Assembly (NCBI GenBank): GCA_018857735.1
Contig: JABMCL010002815.1
Location: forward strand, 1,300,001-1,364,000
Source: Alviniconcha marisindica
Taxonomy: Eukaryota > Mollusca > Gastropoda > Provannidae
Length of the DNA: 64,000 nt
Direction of reading: 5' to 3'
The stretch's first letter is position 1, and every line of letters begins with the position of its first letter. Below the pieces are notes generated by a model. That model was not told the DNA's origin. It saw only the letters and a program-made list of their open reading frames with translations, and did not search any database. Below, one piece after another: positions 1 through 10,544 of the stretch. A program made the translations under genes and the position numbers.

Positions 1-70
1 ATATTTATACATTCTCACTGGCTGAACAGTAGCGGGTCTTCACACCGGTCCTGACCGAGTTCCCGAGACT

Positions 71-646
71 GCGGCAAACTCCGAGTATAGTTTATGATAT
101 ATATGCCTCCTCCAACCACTGCCATGATGAATTGCTTATCCCTTGTTTTCCACGAGAGGCAAACTCCGAGCATTAGTTTGCGATACACATGCTTTCTTCA
201 ACCACTGCCATAATGAATTGCTTATCCTTTTGTTCCCCGAGAGGCAAATCCAAGCATTAGTTTACGATATATATGCTTTCTTCAACCACTGCCATGATCA
301 ATTGCTTATCCCTCCGAACATTGGTTTACGATGTATGCTTCCTCAACCACTGCCATAATTCGTTGCTTATTTCTTTCTTTTTTCCCCGCGAGGCAAACTC
401 CGAGCATTGGTTTACGATGTATGCTTCCTCAACCACTGCCATAATGAATTGCTTACCTCTGCAGTTTTCCCGAGAGGCAAACCCCGAACATTGGTTTACG
501 ATGTAACTATGCTTCCTCCAACCACCGCCATAATGAATTGCTTACCTCTATGGTTTTGCGAGAGGCAAACTCGGAGCATTGGTTTGCGAAATATGCTTCT
601 TCCACCACTTCCATAACTAATTGCTTACCTCTTTGGTTTCACGAGT
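71..646 (+). repeat. Seven-copy tandem array of the element X terminal repeat
   Basis: Seven units of about 75-90 bp each run from GAGGCAAACTCCGAGCATTG through AACCACTGCCATAATGAATT. The unit is homologous to the terminal inverted repeat of element X at 6199 and 8333. After the array the sequence continues as internal element X sequence, so the array is an amplified transposon end. Confidence 0.75.
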
Positions 647-1286
647 CGTTACAAAATACCAAAATCGGATTAATCGAGACGAAAGTTGTTGTTTTGATTT
701 GATTTTTATCTATTTTTGCCCGCGGCGGACTGTGACACGAGTACTTCGACGCTATTTTTATTTCACGGCTTTCAGTAGTACCGAAACTTTAACCCCTTCA
801 CTGCCATGTCACTTTAAAACGACCAATAAAAGTGTAAAATTTTAAACCGTTAAGCCATTTTGTCTTCTTTTTTTGCACTGGCATGTGAAAGGATTTTCAT
901 CAATAATAATAATAATAATGTACATTTATCATGCGCTCATCAACGCCCTGAGCGCTCACATGATACATATTAACCTAAATATGATATTCTATACACATGC
1001 AGAGCATAGTTCTACCAAAACAAGAGGCATAGCATTGAAAGTAGACATGATATAGGATCGGAAAATATATTGTTGCAGGCACGTGCGTGCAGCTTTCAGC
1101 CCGGAATTGTTACAGGCTGGGGCAGTGAAGGGGTTAAGCACAATTCACACAGAGGGCCCTGACAGCATGAAACTTGGAGAGTCGATTTCGGTAGACAGAC
1201 GCGAGGAGATAAGGAGTGCCATTTCAATGGCGTAACAAATTACGGCACAGGATGGAGGAAGGGTACCGAAAACCGAGGCTTTGGAG
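647..1286 (+). mobile_element. Element X copy 1 body, with nested insertions
   Basis: 647-792 and 1138-1286 match the internal and right-hand parts of the copy at 6199-6655 (for example GAGATAAGGAGTGCCATTTC and CAATGGCGTAAC). They are split by a TTAA MITE at 793-1133. A SINE-alpha is inserted in its right end at 1287. Confidence 0.6.
793..1133 (+). mobile_element. TTAA-target MITE (piggyBac-like ends), copy 1
   Basis: It lies between TTAA sites at 789-792 and 1134-1137. The ends are CCCCTTCACTGCC and GGCAGTGAAGGGG. About 105 bp around 899-1004 (AAT repeats through GATGCGCTCATCAACGCC-like sequence) is extra compared with the other copies and recurs in inverse orientation at 10775-10865. TTAA targets with CCC-ends are characteristic of piggyBac-type elements. 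Confidence 0.75.
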
Positions 1287-1614
1287 TAAGTAAGTAAACA
1301 TGATGCTTAACGTCCACAGAAACCATAAGGCTTATTAGGGACGGGGGAAGGGAGCATGGAGGTGGGGGGGGGGGGGGGGAGAGGTAGATTATATACCTGT
1401 CGCTACACTGTCACCACCAGAATGACTCATGCATTAAGATGGGCAGCGATGAGAGTCATTTTAATGTTTCATTAATTGTGAGGGACAAAGTCACAAACAA
1501 GACAGTGTCCACAGACCACAACTTTTGAAGAGAACGGAGAACCGAAGCGGATTCGAACCGCGGTCCCTCTGCTTAACAGCCTAACGCCTTACCGCTGGGC
1601 CAAACCGGCTCACT
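1287..1614 (-). mobile_element. SINE-alpha, full length
   Basis: Read on the minus strand, it opens with a tRNA-like head. An A-box-like TGGCCCAGCGG and a B box GGTTCGAATCC lie in GAGCCGGTTTGG... context. An approximately 220-bp body follows, and it ends GTTAAGCATCATGTTTAC plus TTAC repeats. The flanks GGCTTTGGAG (1277-1286) and GGCTTAGGAG (1615-1624) form a 10-bp target duplication with one mismatch. Confidence 0.8.
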
Positions 1615-2446
1615 GGCTTAGGAGTGCCCCGGCCCGACAAGTTATAGTCTGCACTGAGCGCCGAGAGAAAAAAGCTTGCAGAAACAGGTTGATGTTTATT
1701 GCATTTTACGAGAGATAAACGGATTTCTTTCGTTGACGGGGTTACTTGGTTCTTCTGGCGTAATGGCATTTCCTTTGACTGGCTTCATGTGAAGCTGTCT
1801 CCGACGGGAAACGTACTGCTGATGCACGAGTTTAAAGGGAGTAAGTAAGTAACTTAATGTTTTACGCCCAGTTAACCTTTGCGATTATATCAGGGAGACG
1901 TTTGAAGAGGAACGGCCAAAGTGCTGGCGAAAGCTGGCCATGAAACGTCGAAAATGTGGAAATATTTGCATATTTCCGGCAAATATTGCTAGAACAACCT
2001 GCAGATGCAAGCTAGCTTCATTCGGTTGTTCTATCAATATCTGCACGAATTTGAGCTTCGCTCTCTACGAATTAAGAACAGAAATGGGATGCCTCGTGAC
2101 GTATTTAATACTTTTGCTACACATACCGGCCTTGCTCATGACGTCACTGACATTGTCTGCAGGGCATAAAATGGAGGCACCCACGGTCGTGTTTTCGCGA
2201 CTTCCGAACAGTGAATTTTAACAAACGGAGCAAGCAAATGTATGGAAACTGCGATGTGCAGTGTCGAATTTTTAGGCCATTTCCTAGGTATGGCGCGCAA
2301 TCCTTCATTGTGTCGGTCCGTTTTTGGTTTGTAAAAGTTCTGGTTTTGTCGCATCTAAAGCGTTTTGCGTCACGTTGGTTCAGATTGCTGTGACTCACAA
2401 TTGTTATTTTACAAATTATGTTCCTAAAACACTTCCATAGCGCGCG

Positions 2447-2499
2447 CGAACACACACATGCACACACACCCTTACACAAACACCCTTACACACACACGC

Positions 2500-2568
<69 letters not shown>

Positions 2569-2688
2569 ATACACAAGCACACACACAATACACATCAAAA
2601 ACACACGCGCGCGCGCGCGCACGTACACATATACACACTCGCGCACGCACATATACACAAACACACCACACACACACGCGGGCGCGCG

Positions 2689-2753
<65 letters not shown>

Positions 2754-2787
2754 ACACACACACACACCACACACACACACACACCAC
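2447..2787. repeat. Compound CA/CT/CG microsatellite
   Basis: (CT)n, (CA)n, (CG)n and a 55-bp (TC)n tract, followed by (CA)n that runs up to the CAP-exon donor at 2787. Confidence 0.9.
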
Positions 2788-2965
2788 CATCCTGAAGATG
2801 TTGGCAGCCTTCTCCTCCTGTCTAAAGATGTTGTGCTGCTCCAGCAGCAGCTTCTCGACAGGCCGCTCATGAAGCAAGGAGCGAGCATCACGTGCACCAG
2901 TGGCCACGGCTGTCCCGCCCACAATCAGTGTCACTGTCAACACCAGCCACGCCGTCTGGAGCTGT
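2788..2965 (-). CDS. Exon of a CAP/SCP-superfamily secreted protein
   Basis: An acceptor-like ATATTTGCAG precedes an open segment. It encodes a hydrophobic stretch WLVLTVTLIVGG (signal-peptide core), a polar stretch, and then LLLEQHNIFRQEEKAANIFRM. The last part matches the N-terminal CAP/SCP pattern (EHNxxR...AANMxxM) seen in CRISP, GLIPR and allergen-like proteins. The exon would end after ATG at 2788, where the intron opens with GTGGTGTGTG and runs straight into a GT/GA microsatellite. The start codon must be in an earlier exon above 2965, and the rest of the domain should lie below 2788 or off the left edge. I did not find it in the window, so this could be an orphan exon. Confidence 0.45.
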
Positions 2966-3132
2966 CTGCAAATATCAGGAAAAAACACACACGCATATCT
3001 GTACTCTGCAGCCTTCAGCAAGACCTCCCTATCTCGGAATGTTTGTGATATGTAGTTTTGACTTTTCTTTTTGTCATCCCTGTTTGTGTTTTCGTGTCTG
3101 AATATTCTCCTTTAAACCTCGGTCGCTATGCG

Positions 3133-3458
3133 ATCGCTGTTTTCTTCTTCTTCTTCTTCTTCTTCTCCTCCTCCTCGTCCTCCTCCTTCTTCTTCTTCTT
3201 CTCCTCGTCTTCCTCCTCCTCCTCTCTTCCTTCTTCTTCTCGTCCTCCTCCTCCTCCTCCTCTTCTTCTTCTTTCCTTCTCCTCTCCTTCTCTCCTCCTC
3301 TTTTTCCCTTCTTCTTCCTTCTCCTCTTCTTCCTTCTTTGTCTCCTTCTCCTCGTCCTCCTCCTTCTTCTTCTTCTTCTCCTCGTCTTCTTCCTCCTCCT
3401 CTTCTTCTTCTTCTTCTCGTCCTCCTCCTCCTCCTTCTTCTTCTTCTTCTTCTTCTTG
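3133..3458. repeat. Polypyrimidine tract (TTC/TCC)n, 326 bp
   Basis: Almost pure pyrimidine on the plus strand, with interspersed G. The open frames here encode only S/P/F or E/K runs and are not genes. Confidence 0.92.
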
Positions 3459-4090
3459 ACAGAACAAAAACGGATATCCTTTATTTGTTAAAGCACTTCC
3501 ACGTCAAACTGTGACAAATATTTCCTGCCGAAGTCGAGAAAAGGGCAACTAGGTGCCTGAGTGTTTATTTCTCGACGTTGCTGCCATACTTGAAATATCT
3601 CACAGTATCACGACTCCTGTCGTCATGGAAGCTGCTGATAGGATGTAAGGAAGGAAGGAAGGAAGGAAAAAGAAAGAAAGAAACTAAAAAGAAGGAATAG
3701 AAGAAAAAAGAAAGAAAGAAAAGAAAGAAAGCCCAAAATAAATTTAAAACGAAAAATCGGCATAAGGACAGACAGACAAACAAGAGCAGATCATTTTTAA
3801 ATCATCAACGACTTATGGCACTTAAATGAAAAGGACAATAGATTCCACGGGAGTTTATAATGGTGAATAAAGAGCAGAGCGAGATCGAGTGACAGTCGTC
3901 ACAGGTGATCTACCGAAATGTTATCAAAGCACAAGCTTCATAATGCCGCTGTTACTGTCGCAAGCGAATCCCAACCCAGGAAAGCATCAAACCTTTAATA
4001 ATAATAATAATAATGATAATAATAATAATCGATTATTTATGGCGCCCCATGTCGTTAGAGCCCGGAGCGCTTACAAAGACATATGGATAC

Positions 4091-4127
4091 ACTCATTTCA
4101 TCACACACACACCCACGCTATATATAC

Positions 4128-4172
<45 letters not shown>

Positions 4173-4230
4173 TAGATAGATAGATATAGAGATAGATAGA
4201 TATATACAGAGATAGATAGATAGATATGCA
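4091..4230. repeat. CA/TA/GA/GATA microsatellite cluster
   Basis: Short (CA)n, (TA)n, (GA)n and (GATA)n blocks follow one another between two retroelement-like segments. Confidence 0.85.
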
Positions 4231-4414
4231 TTACTGGTGATGGATTGGTCAAACGAGAGATCAGTATGCAGAGGAGAAGAGATGGGTTTTCAGTTTTGAC
4301 TTAAAAGAAGAGAGTGAAGACGAATGCCTGACAGAGAGAGGAAGGGAGTTCCAGAGCACAGGTCCAATGTATTGAAAGGATCTTTCCCCCAGGGTCCTTT
4401 TTCCGGACAGTGAA

Positions 4415-4607
4415 AACAACATAGTTCAACCAAAACCAGATAAGTGATTTAGCTTCTCACTTCCTTTTTCATCGTTTTTGACGGTTTAGCTGTTGTTCAA
4501 GTGTCGTTTTGTAGCTTGACAAAGGGGATTACCTCGAAAATTTGCTGATGTTGACTTGTCCAAATAAATAGCGTTCTTCTGAGCCGTTTATGTGTTTGGA
4601 TAATGCC
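4415..4607 (+). repeat. Dispersed repeat family, copy 1
   Basis: CAACCAAAACCAGATAAGTG ... TTTTGTAGCTTGACAAAGGG ... TTATGTGTTTGGATAATG. It is shared with 28535-28715, and partial copies lie at 20035-20070 and 23960-24160 (GGGGTAA...CCGAAAATTCGC). Confidence 0.55.
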
Positions 4608-4860
4608 AGTTAGGTCTGTCTATCCGCCATGACAGGCAGACGTCCTTAGAACTGGACGAACTGTGGACAGTCAGGCGACGGAGGTCTGCTGTGGGACAGT
4701 GAGAAATGACGTGTCGGTAATTGGACTGCTGTTGGACAGTGAGAAATAACGTGTGGGTTGGGATTTTCCGGCAGAAGGAATGTTTCTAATGTACAGTCAC
4801 ACAGTGAGAAACGGGTGGTTGTTTTCGTCGCTCGCTTTCTTGCTGACTTGTGGTTGGTTA

Positions 4861-5173
4861 TCGTTGGCGGGAGCTGCCACAATTATCATTTTTGTCGCGA
4901 CAAAACACGTTTTTTTGTCGCGACAAAAGTATGCTTGTCGCGACAAACATATTTTTGTCGGGACAAATATTTATTGCGACAAACGTAATTTTGCTTACAA
5001 GACAAGCTTACTTTTGTCGCGACAAACACGTGTTTGTCGCGACAAACATTTGTCGCGACAAAAGTTTTGTCACGGCAAGCATACTTTTGTCGCGACAAAA
5101 GACATGTTTTGTTGCGACAAACCAAAACTTTTGTTGCGACAAAAATTTTAATTGTGGCAGCTCCCGCCAATGA
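4861..5173. mobile_element. MITE packed with TGTCGCGACA palindromes
   Basis: The TIR core TTGGCGGGAGCTGCCACAAT is exact at 4864 and, inverted, at the right end up to 5170. TA dinucleotides at 4859-4860 and 5174-5175 suggest a TA target duplication. Between the ends the perfect palindrome TGTCGCGACA occurs at 4893, 4916, 4936, 5015, 5035, 5051 and 5088. At least five degenerate versions lie at similar ~20-bp spacing. There is no meaningful coding sequence: the repeats are open in many frames. Confidence 0.8.
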
Positions 5174-5549
5174 TAGTTGGTCAGCCTCAGGACGACAAAG
5201 AATCAGTTACTTAGGTTTGTGAATGCGCTTGGCAAAACTCAGAGCACACCTCGGGCGTCAGTCTATATACCTATGAATTACTTAATAAATTATTGATAGT
5301 TCTTCTTCCCAAAAGAAACCCTAAGCACTGGGTGCAGTCTGCTAGCAACGGACGCTAATGGATGTGCAGTCGCCACGGCACGACTGCCCGTTTCCCACAT
5401 GCATCTTTCTGTCGTTTCATCCTCCATTGCCGGTGAAGGATGTCTTGCGTCCAGACTCGACAGAAGATTGATCACGGTTTCCAACGCCTAGCCAGCTACA
5501 GTATACGTTGAGAGCGTTAGTTAGTTGGTGCTTTGAGCCCATCTTTTTT

Positions 5550-5768
5550 CATGGTGCTTTACGTCCACAGAAACCATCAGACGTATTAAGGACGAAAGTG
5601 GGGGAAGATGGAGATTATATATACCTATCGCTATATACTGACATCGTCACAACCAGAATGAGTCCGGCATTAAGATGGGTAGCGATGGCAGCCATTTTAA
5701 TGTCTCATTAATTGTGAAGGTGTCCTTCACAATTAACGAAACATTAAAATGGCTGTCATCGCTGCCCA
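5550..5768. mobile_element. Fold-back SINE-alpha fragment
   Basis: A minus-strand 3' part (5550-5720) is followed after three bases by a plus-strand piece (5724-5768) of the same body. The two give a near-perfect hairpin. Confidence 0.65.
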
Positions 5769-5881
5769 TCCGCTTCTTTACTTCCTTCTTCTTTTATTAT
5801 TTTTTCTCTCTCTCTTTCTATCTCTCTGTCACAAGACAGTATTTTAAAAAAAAAAAAGTTAAAAAAACTATTTGAAGAGAT

Positions 5882-6196
5882 TATAAATGCCGATCGCTAC
5901 ACTGTCACCACCAGAATGATTCCTGCATTAAGATGGGCACCGATGACAGCCATTTTAATGTTTCATTCATTGTGAGGGACGAAGTCACAAGACAGTGTCT
6001 ATAAAACACAACCTTTTTGAAGAGAAAGGAGAGCCGAAGCGGAATCGAGCCGAGGCCCTTCTGCTTACCACTGTCGCCTTACTGCTAGGCCGTGAGCCGG
6101 TTTGGCCTAGCGGTAAGGCGTTAGGCTGGTAAGCAGAAGGACCTCGGTTCGAATCCGCTTCGGCTCTCCTTTCTCTTAAAAAATTGTGATCTGTGG
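5882..6196. mobile_element. Two SINE-alpha copies head to head
   Basis: 5882-6092 is a minus-strand body and head; 6092-6196 is a plus-strand head and early body. They meet at the tRNA-like 5' ends around TAGGCCGTGAGCCGGTTTGG. Confidence 0.7.
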
Positions 6197-6198
6197 AC

Positions 6199-6655
6199 AC
6201 AAACTCCAAGCACTGGTTTACGACATCCTTCCTTCAACCACTGCCGTATTTAGTTACGCCATAGGGTAAAAAAAAAAACTGACAGCTAACGAGTAGTTTT
6301 TTGTTGGTGCTCAAACAGTAGTACGTTTGTTACAAACAACTCAAATAAAACAAGGTGTGTTATTTATAGCCGCCAACAAAGTTTACACCAGCACAAATAA
6401 AACCACAATCGTTTGAATCGAGACGGAACTCTTTTCTTTCTTTATTTTACCTGGGGTGGATGCGTCTCATGTTTACGTACGTGCTTTGGCGCTAGGTTGC
6501 TTCTACAGTCATATTAGTACCCGAACCTTTCGGAGGGCGCTGACCGCGTCGGTGGACAGCTGCGCGGAGATAAAGAGTACCCCTTCAATGGCGTAACTAA
6601 ATCTGGCAGAGTTTGGAGGAGGGTGCCGGAAAGCGATGCTCGGAGTGTGCTGTGA
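6199..6655 (+). mobile_element. Element X copy 2, DNA transposon with ~60-bp TIRs
   Basis: The left end (CAAACTCCAAGCACTGGTTT to TAGTTACGCCAT) and the reverse complement of the right end (CACACTCCGAGCATCGCTTT to TAGTTACGCCAT) align over about 60 bp. The interior has no coding sequence. It is non-autonomous, about 457 bp, and the superfamily is not recognised. Confidence 0.65.
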
Positions 6656-6886
6656 ACACTGTCTTGTGACTTTGTCCCTCACAATTAATGAAACATTAAA
6701 ATGGCTCTCATCACTGCCCATCTTAATGCAGGAGTTATTCTGGTAATTAAAGTGTAGCGACAGGTATATATAATCTCCCTCTCCCCCCACCTCCCTACCC
6801 CCCCCCCCCCCCCCCCCCCCCCCGCCCCGTCCCTAATAAGCCTTGCGGTTTCTGTGGACGTTAAGCACCATATTTACTTACTTACC
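6650..6886 (+). mobile_element. SINE-alpha, 5'-truncated
   Basis: The body starts at CACTGTCTTGTGACTTTGTC and ends GTTAAGCACCATATTTAC with TTAC repeats. It contains a C-run of about 25 at the site that is C-rich in other copies. Confidence 0.7.
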
Positions 6887-7105
6887 GCTAGACCAAAATA
6901 GGTTCACCTTTGAGCCCAGTCAACCACATAGGGTTACATCAGGGCTAACGTTAAGAGCGTGGCCGATAAAAAGAGTGTAACTTTACAACATGTACCAGTC
7001 CGTGAAAATGTTTAAATCCTAAAGGGTGAACGTTCCGCCAAGTTACATCAGTTGAGTTCGTTAATCCTTTAAATCTGTTTTCTCTCATTTGTTTTTAATC
7101 ATTAG

Positions 7106-7193
7106 TAGCTTAGCAAGAACAAGTTGTTAGAACAGTTTTTGACTGAACCTAAACTTGTAAACCATGTAAAATAAAGTTTTCGAGTTCGAGTTC
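7106..7193 (+). mobile_element. Retroposon 3' tail, copy 1
   Basis: The sequence runs from AGCTTAGCAAGAACAAG to AATAAAGTTTTCGAGTTCGAG. It is shared, with few differences, with 59874-59965, and both copies end in GAGTT repeats close to a microsatellite. The AATAAA and simple-repeat tail suggest the 3' end of a non-LTR element. Confidence 0.55.
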
Positions 7194-7204
7194 CTATCAT
7201 AATA

Positions 7205-7321
<117 letters not shown>

Positions 7322-7979
7322 AGATAGATATATAGATAGATAGATAGATATACACACACACACATATCACGAAGTTTCTACAGAGCAGCATCTGCAACCT
7401 GTTCATTCTCACTAACTATCTTAGCATCTTTCCGGGCGGCAGGCTATCTCTACATCTTTGTCTGATGTAGCTACCCGAGTATCTTCGCTCGGCCACAGCT
7501 GATATCCGACACTCGGAAAAATCGAAGACGAGAAACTGGGAGTTAGGTCTGAATACTTGGACAGCTGCTCTACCCCTGAGTTCGATGTTTATTATGATGC
7601 CTCGGTGGTAAGCTCTGCACAGGCGCTCAACATCGGCTGAAGTTTGTTTTATTTTTATGAACTCCTGTTTCCAGATGAGCCCTAAGCGCTTCACAATTGC
7701 AGCTGTATCGCTGTTCTCTGCTTCCGTGCAGGTCCACTGCGCTCTAGTTGTATGCGGGTCTGAATGCTGGAGGAGGGCGCTATCAGGCATTACAAACAAA
7801 CAACATCATGATCTCACCTGTCAAAATGCTTACGTGTTATTGAAGAGTTGGGGGTTCTTGGCTTTGTTTGTTTGTGTTTGGGGTTTGGTTGGTTGGTTGG
7901 TTTTGGTTTGCTGTGTTTTGGTTTTGTTGTTGATTGGGTTTGGTTTTGTCGTTTTGTTTGTTTTGTTTTGTTTTGTTTG

Positions 7980-8075
7980 TTATGAGTTGCTTGTACAGTG
8001 CAGCGAATTTAGCTCGGGTTCCAAAATTGCGCTTTATAAGAATTATTTTATTATTATTAATATTATCATTATGAT
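7980..8075 (+). mobile_element. LINE-like 3' tail
   Basis: GAGTTGCTTGTACAGTG, then GCGCTTTATAAGAATTAT and an ATT-rich tail. This is the same pattern as at 22082-22180. It resembles the 3' ends of CR1-like elements in invertebrates. Confidence 0.45.
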
Positions 8076-8332
8076 TAAGAGTTAGGGCGTTACATGCAAG
8101 AGCGAATCATGAATTGCAAAGTGTCACGCAAAAAGCAAACGAATAAATCGCCACCTGCAGTTCCTTTCACCGAATCCTCCCTTCCCCTACAACAGACATC
8201 CATTCTTTCCACCCAGCAGACGCCAGCTGCTTCCGGTCCAAACGCAACACCGATGACGTTCAGCCATCGATCAGCCAACGGCAGCCACCGCCAAACACTG
8301 CATGCAAGCCTCTCTTTCTGGCACCTTGCACG

Positions 8333-9049
8333 CCAAACTTCGAGCAATGGTTTACGACATCCTTCTTCCAACCACGGCCATAACTGATTACGCCACAGGT
8401 CTCGAAAAACTGTAAGCTAACGGACAGTTTTTCGTTGCTGTTCAGTAGCAGTAAGTGTGTAACAGACAAGTCAGGTTATATCAGGCGTATCTGATATAAC
8501 CGCCCAGGTTGCTTTCGCCAGCACAAATAAAACTAAAATCGTTTGAATCGAGACGGTAGTGAGCCGGTTTGGCCTAGCGGTAAGGCGTTAGGCTGGTAAG
8601 CGGAAGGACCTCGGTTCGATACCGATTCGGCTCTCCTTTCTCTTCAAAAAGGTTGTGGTTTGTGGACACTGTCTTGTGACTTTGTCCATCACTTCCTACT
8701 GAAACATTAAAATGGCTCTCATCGCTGCCCATCTTAATGCAGAAATCATTCTGGTGGTGAAAGTGTAGCGATAGGTATATAATCTCCCTCTTCCCCACCT
8801 CCATACCCCTTTCCCCCCTTCTCCCCGTCCCTAATAAGCCGTACGGTTTCTGTGGACGTTAAGCACCATGTTTACTTACTATCGAGACGGAACTCTTTCT
8901 ATACCCGGGGCGGAGACACGGCCTCCTGTTTACGCACGTGCTTGGACGCCATGTTGCTTCCACAGTCCTATTAGTGCCGGAAAGCGATGCTCGGAGTGTG
9001 CTTCCACCCTGGAGGGAGGATGTCGTAAACCAATGCTAGGAGTTTGCCG
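8333..9049 (+). mobile_element. Element X copy 3, split by a SINE
   Basis: 8333-8556 and 8881-9049 together match copy 2, with the same ends. The interruption is a complete SINE-alpha whose target duplication ATCGAGACGG lies in element X sequence, so the SINE is younger. Confidence 0.65.
8557..8880 (+). mobile_element. SINE-alpha, full length with perfect target duplication
   Basis: tRNA-like head (TGGCCTAGCGG, GGTTCGATACC), body, and tail ending CATGTTTACTTACT. It is flanked by perfect 10-bp copies of ATCGAGACGG at 8547-8556 and 8881-8890, within element X copy 3. Confidence 0.85.
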
Positions 9050-10130
9050 TCGTCTGTGTAGTCCACGCAGTGACTGGTACATCTCTGGGGACCAGTTATA
9101 TATTGTTATAGTGTTGACAAAGTCAAAGAAAAATAAGCTGGCTTAAAATTCAAAAAAAATCGGCGACTACCTCCCCTCCCCCCCTTCCTTTTTTTTTCTT
9201 TCTTTTTTAAAGTTTTTTGTTTCACAACTGAACGTGGGTAAAAACACAGTTCACACAACGATTCTTAAAATAACAGGCGACTAGAACTCGATGAATAAAA
9301 ACAACACGAACTGTAAGACCGAACAAACTGTTCACAAAGAGTTCATCTCGGCTTCTGAGTTGTCACCCCCACCCTCACCCCCGAACTATCCTCACCCACT
9401 CCCATTACCCCTTTCTCTATCGTCCACTCCGTCCCTCCCCCACACACCCTGATATATATGAACACTTGTTGATCGCCTCATCTTTAGATGAGCGTGAGCC
9501 CCAGCGCTATTGTGTGCTTCGGAGCAGGCCCACTGCGTTCTAGTCTTATGCGATTCTGCCGGAGTGCGTGACTGCAGCTTGTTGATGCTGAAGTGTTGCT
9601 TTACGTCCACAGAAACCATAGTTTATTAGGGACGGGATCCCAGGACATCCACCTCGACTTTCACACAGCTTCAGAGCTCCGAAAGCAGGCTCAGTGAAGG
9701 CTACAGCTTTACACAGGCAAGTTTTGAATATCCACCGAAGTGGTTACAGCGCTGTTTTAGTTGTTACGTGGCTGGTGCCACGTGGAACAGCTGCCGTCTC
9801 GACGCACGTTCTGTGTACACCATACAACCATGCACCAGTTTAGTGTCCCTTTATTTGAAGCCACGTACGTGGGAAGCATGTGTGTTTAGCTGCATCCTGG
9901 CACCTGCACTTCTGGCAGAATGACCAGGATCTTGTGCGTGCCGTTACTGCGGTAACACGGGCGTTGAACGGATACTAAAATAAGGTCAGTTCCACAGACT
10001 AAACAGAAGCTGTATTCGTCTCGCTCAGTGACGGATTTGGTTAAAGGGAAACCGAAGGGAAGAAGCATTTCAGGTCGTAGCCTATTGTACACACAGCAGT
10101 TTTTCACTCGATTTCAAGTCCTGTTCGTAC
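9050..10130. other. No gene seen
   Basis: It contains a pyrimidine-rich patch at 9165-9215 and a dispersed repeat at 9460-9560 related to 7640-7780 and 45190-45260 (AGATGAGCCCTAAGCGCTTC type), plus the SINE-beta fragment. Nothing else is recognised. Confidence 0.5.
9596..9680 (-). mobile_element. SINE-beta fragment
   Basis: GTTGCTTTACGTCCACAGAA, then a GGGACGGGATCCCAGGACAT block, then TCACACAGCTTCAGAGCTC. It mixes SINE-alpha- and SINE-beta-like features and is truncated. Confidence 0.45.
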
Positions 10131-10133
10131 TCA

Positions 10134-10137
10134 CTCA

Positions 10138-10188
<51 letters not shown>

Positions 10189-10257
10189 GCACGCACGCAC
10201 GCACGCATGTACGCACGCACGCACACACGCACACACACGCACGCACGCATGCACGTA
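10134..10257. repeat. (CA)n and (GCAC)n microsatellite
   Basis: (CA)n followed by CACG/GCAC tetranucleotides. Confidence 0.92.
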
Positions 10258-10544
10258 CATTTGAAAGCCGCCAAAACACGACCGTGAGTACTGCCACTTC
10301 TCAGCAATCTGTGTCAATGACGTCATGAGAACACGACCGGCGTGGGTGACGAAAGTATCAAATACGTCACGAGCAAACCTTTATCTACTCTTCATTGGTG
10401 AAGAGCGAACCAACATGGTTTCTGCCCGAAGAACTCAAATTCGAAGAAAAGAAAAGAGTACTTCTTCTGCATAAATATTTATAGAATTGACAGAAAGTGT
10501 CACTTCAAGAAACTGACCACGTCATCAATTTGAAAGGCAACGCT

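Noticed and set aside
2416..2787. HTHTH, CVCVCV and ERERER open frames
   Set aside because: Dinucleotide microsatellite translations. Only the 2788-2965 segment of the minus-strand frame looks coding.
3058..3514. Serine/proline- or glutamate-rich proteins
   Set aside because: Products of the polypyrimidine tract with no complexity.
4753..5222. Several overlapping frames rich in CRDK/VATK/SRQK repeats
   Set aside because: They come from the palindrome array of the MITE, which reads open in five frames; there is no protein-like composition.
6092..6175. Functional tRNA gene
   Set aside because: A- and B-box-like sequences are present but the acceptor and anticodon stems do not pair. The same head recurs in several SINE copies with target duplications.
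7416..7799. 127-codon minus-strand ORF
   Set aside because: The DNA is related to dispersed repeats at 9460-9560 and 45190-45260; the translation has no recognisable domain.
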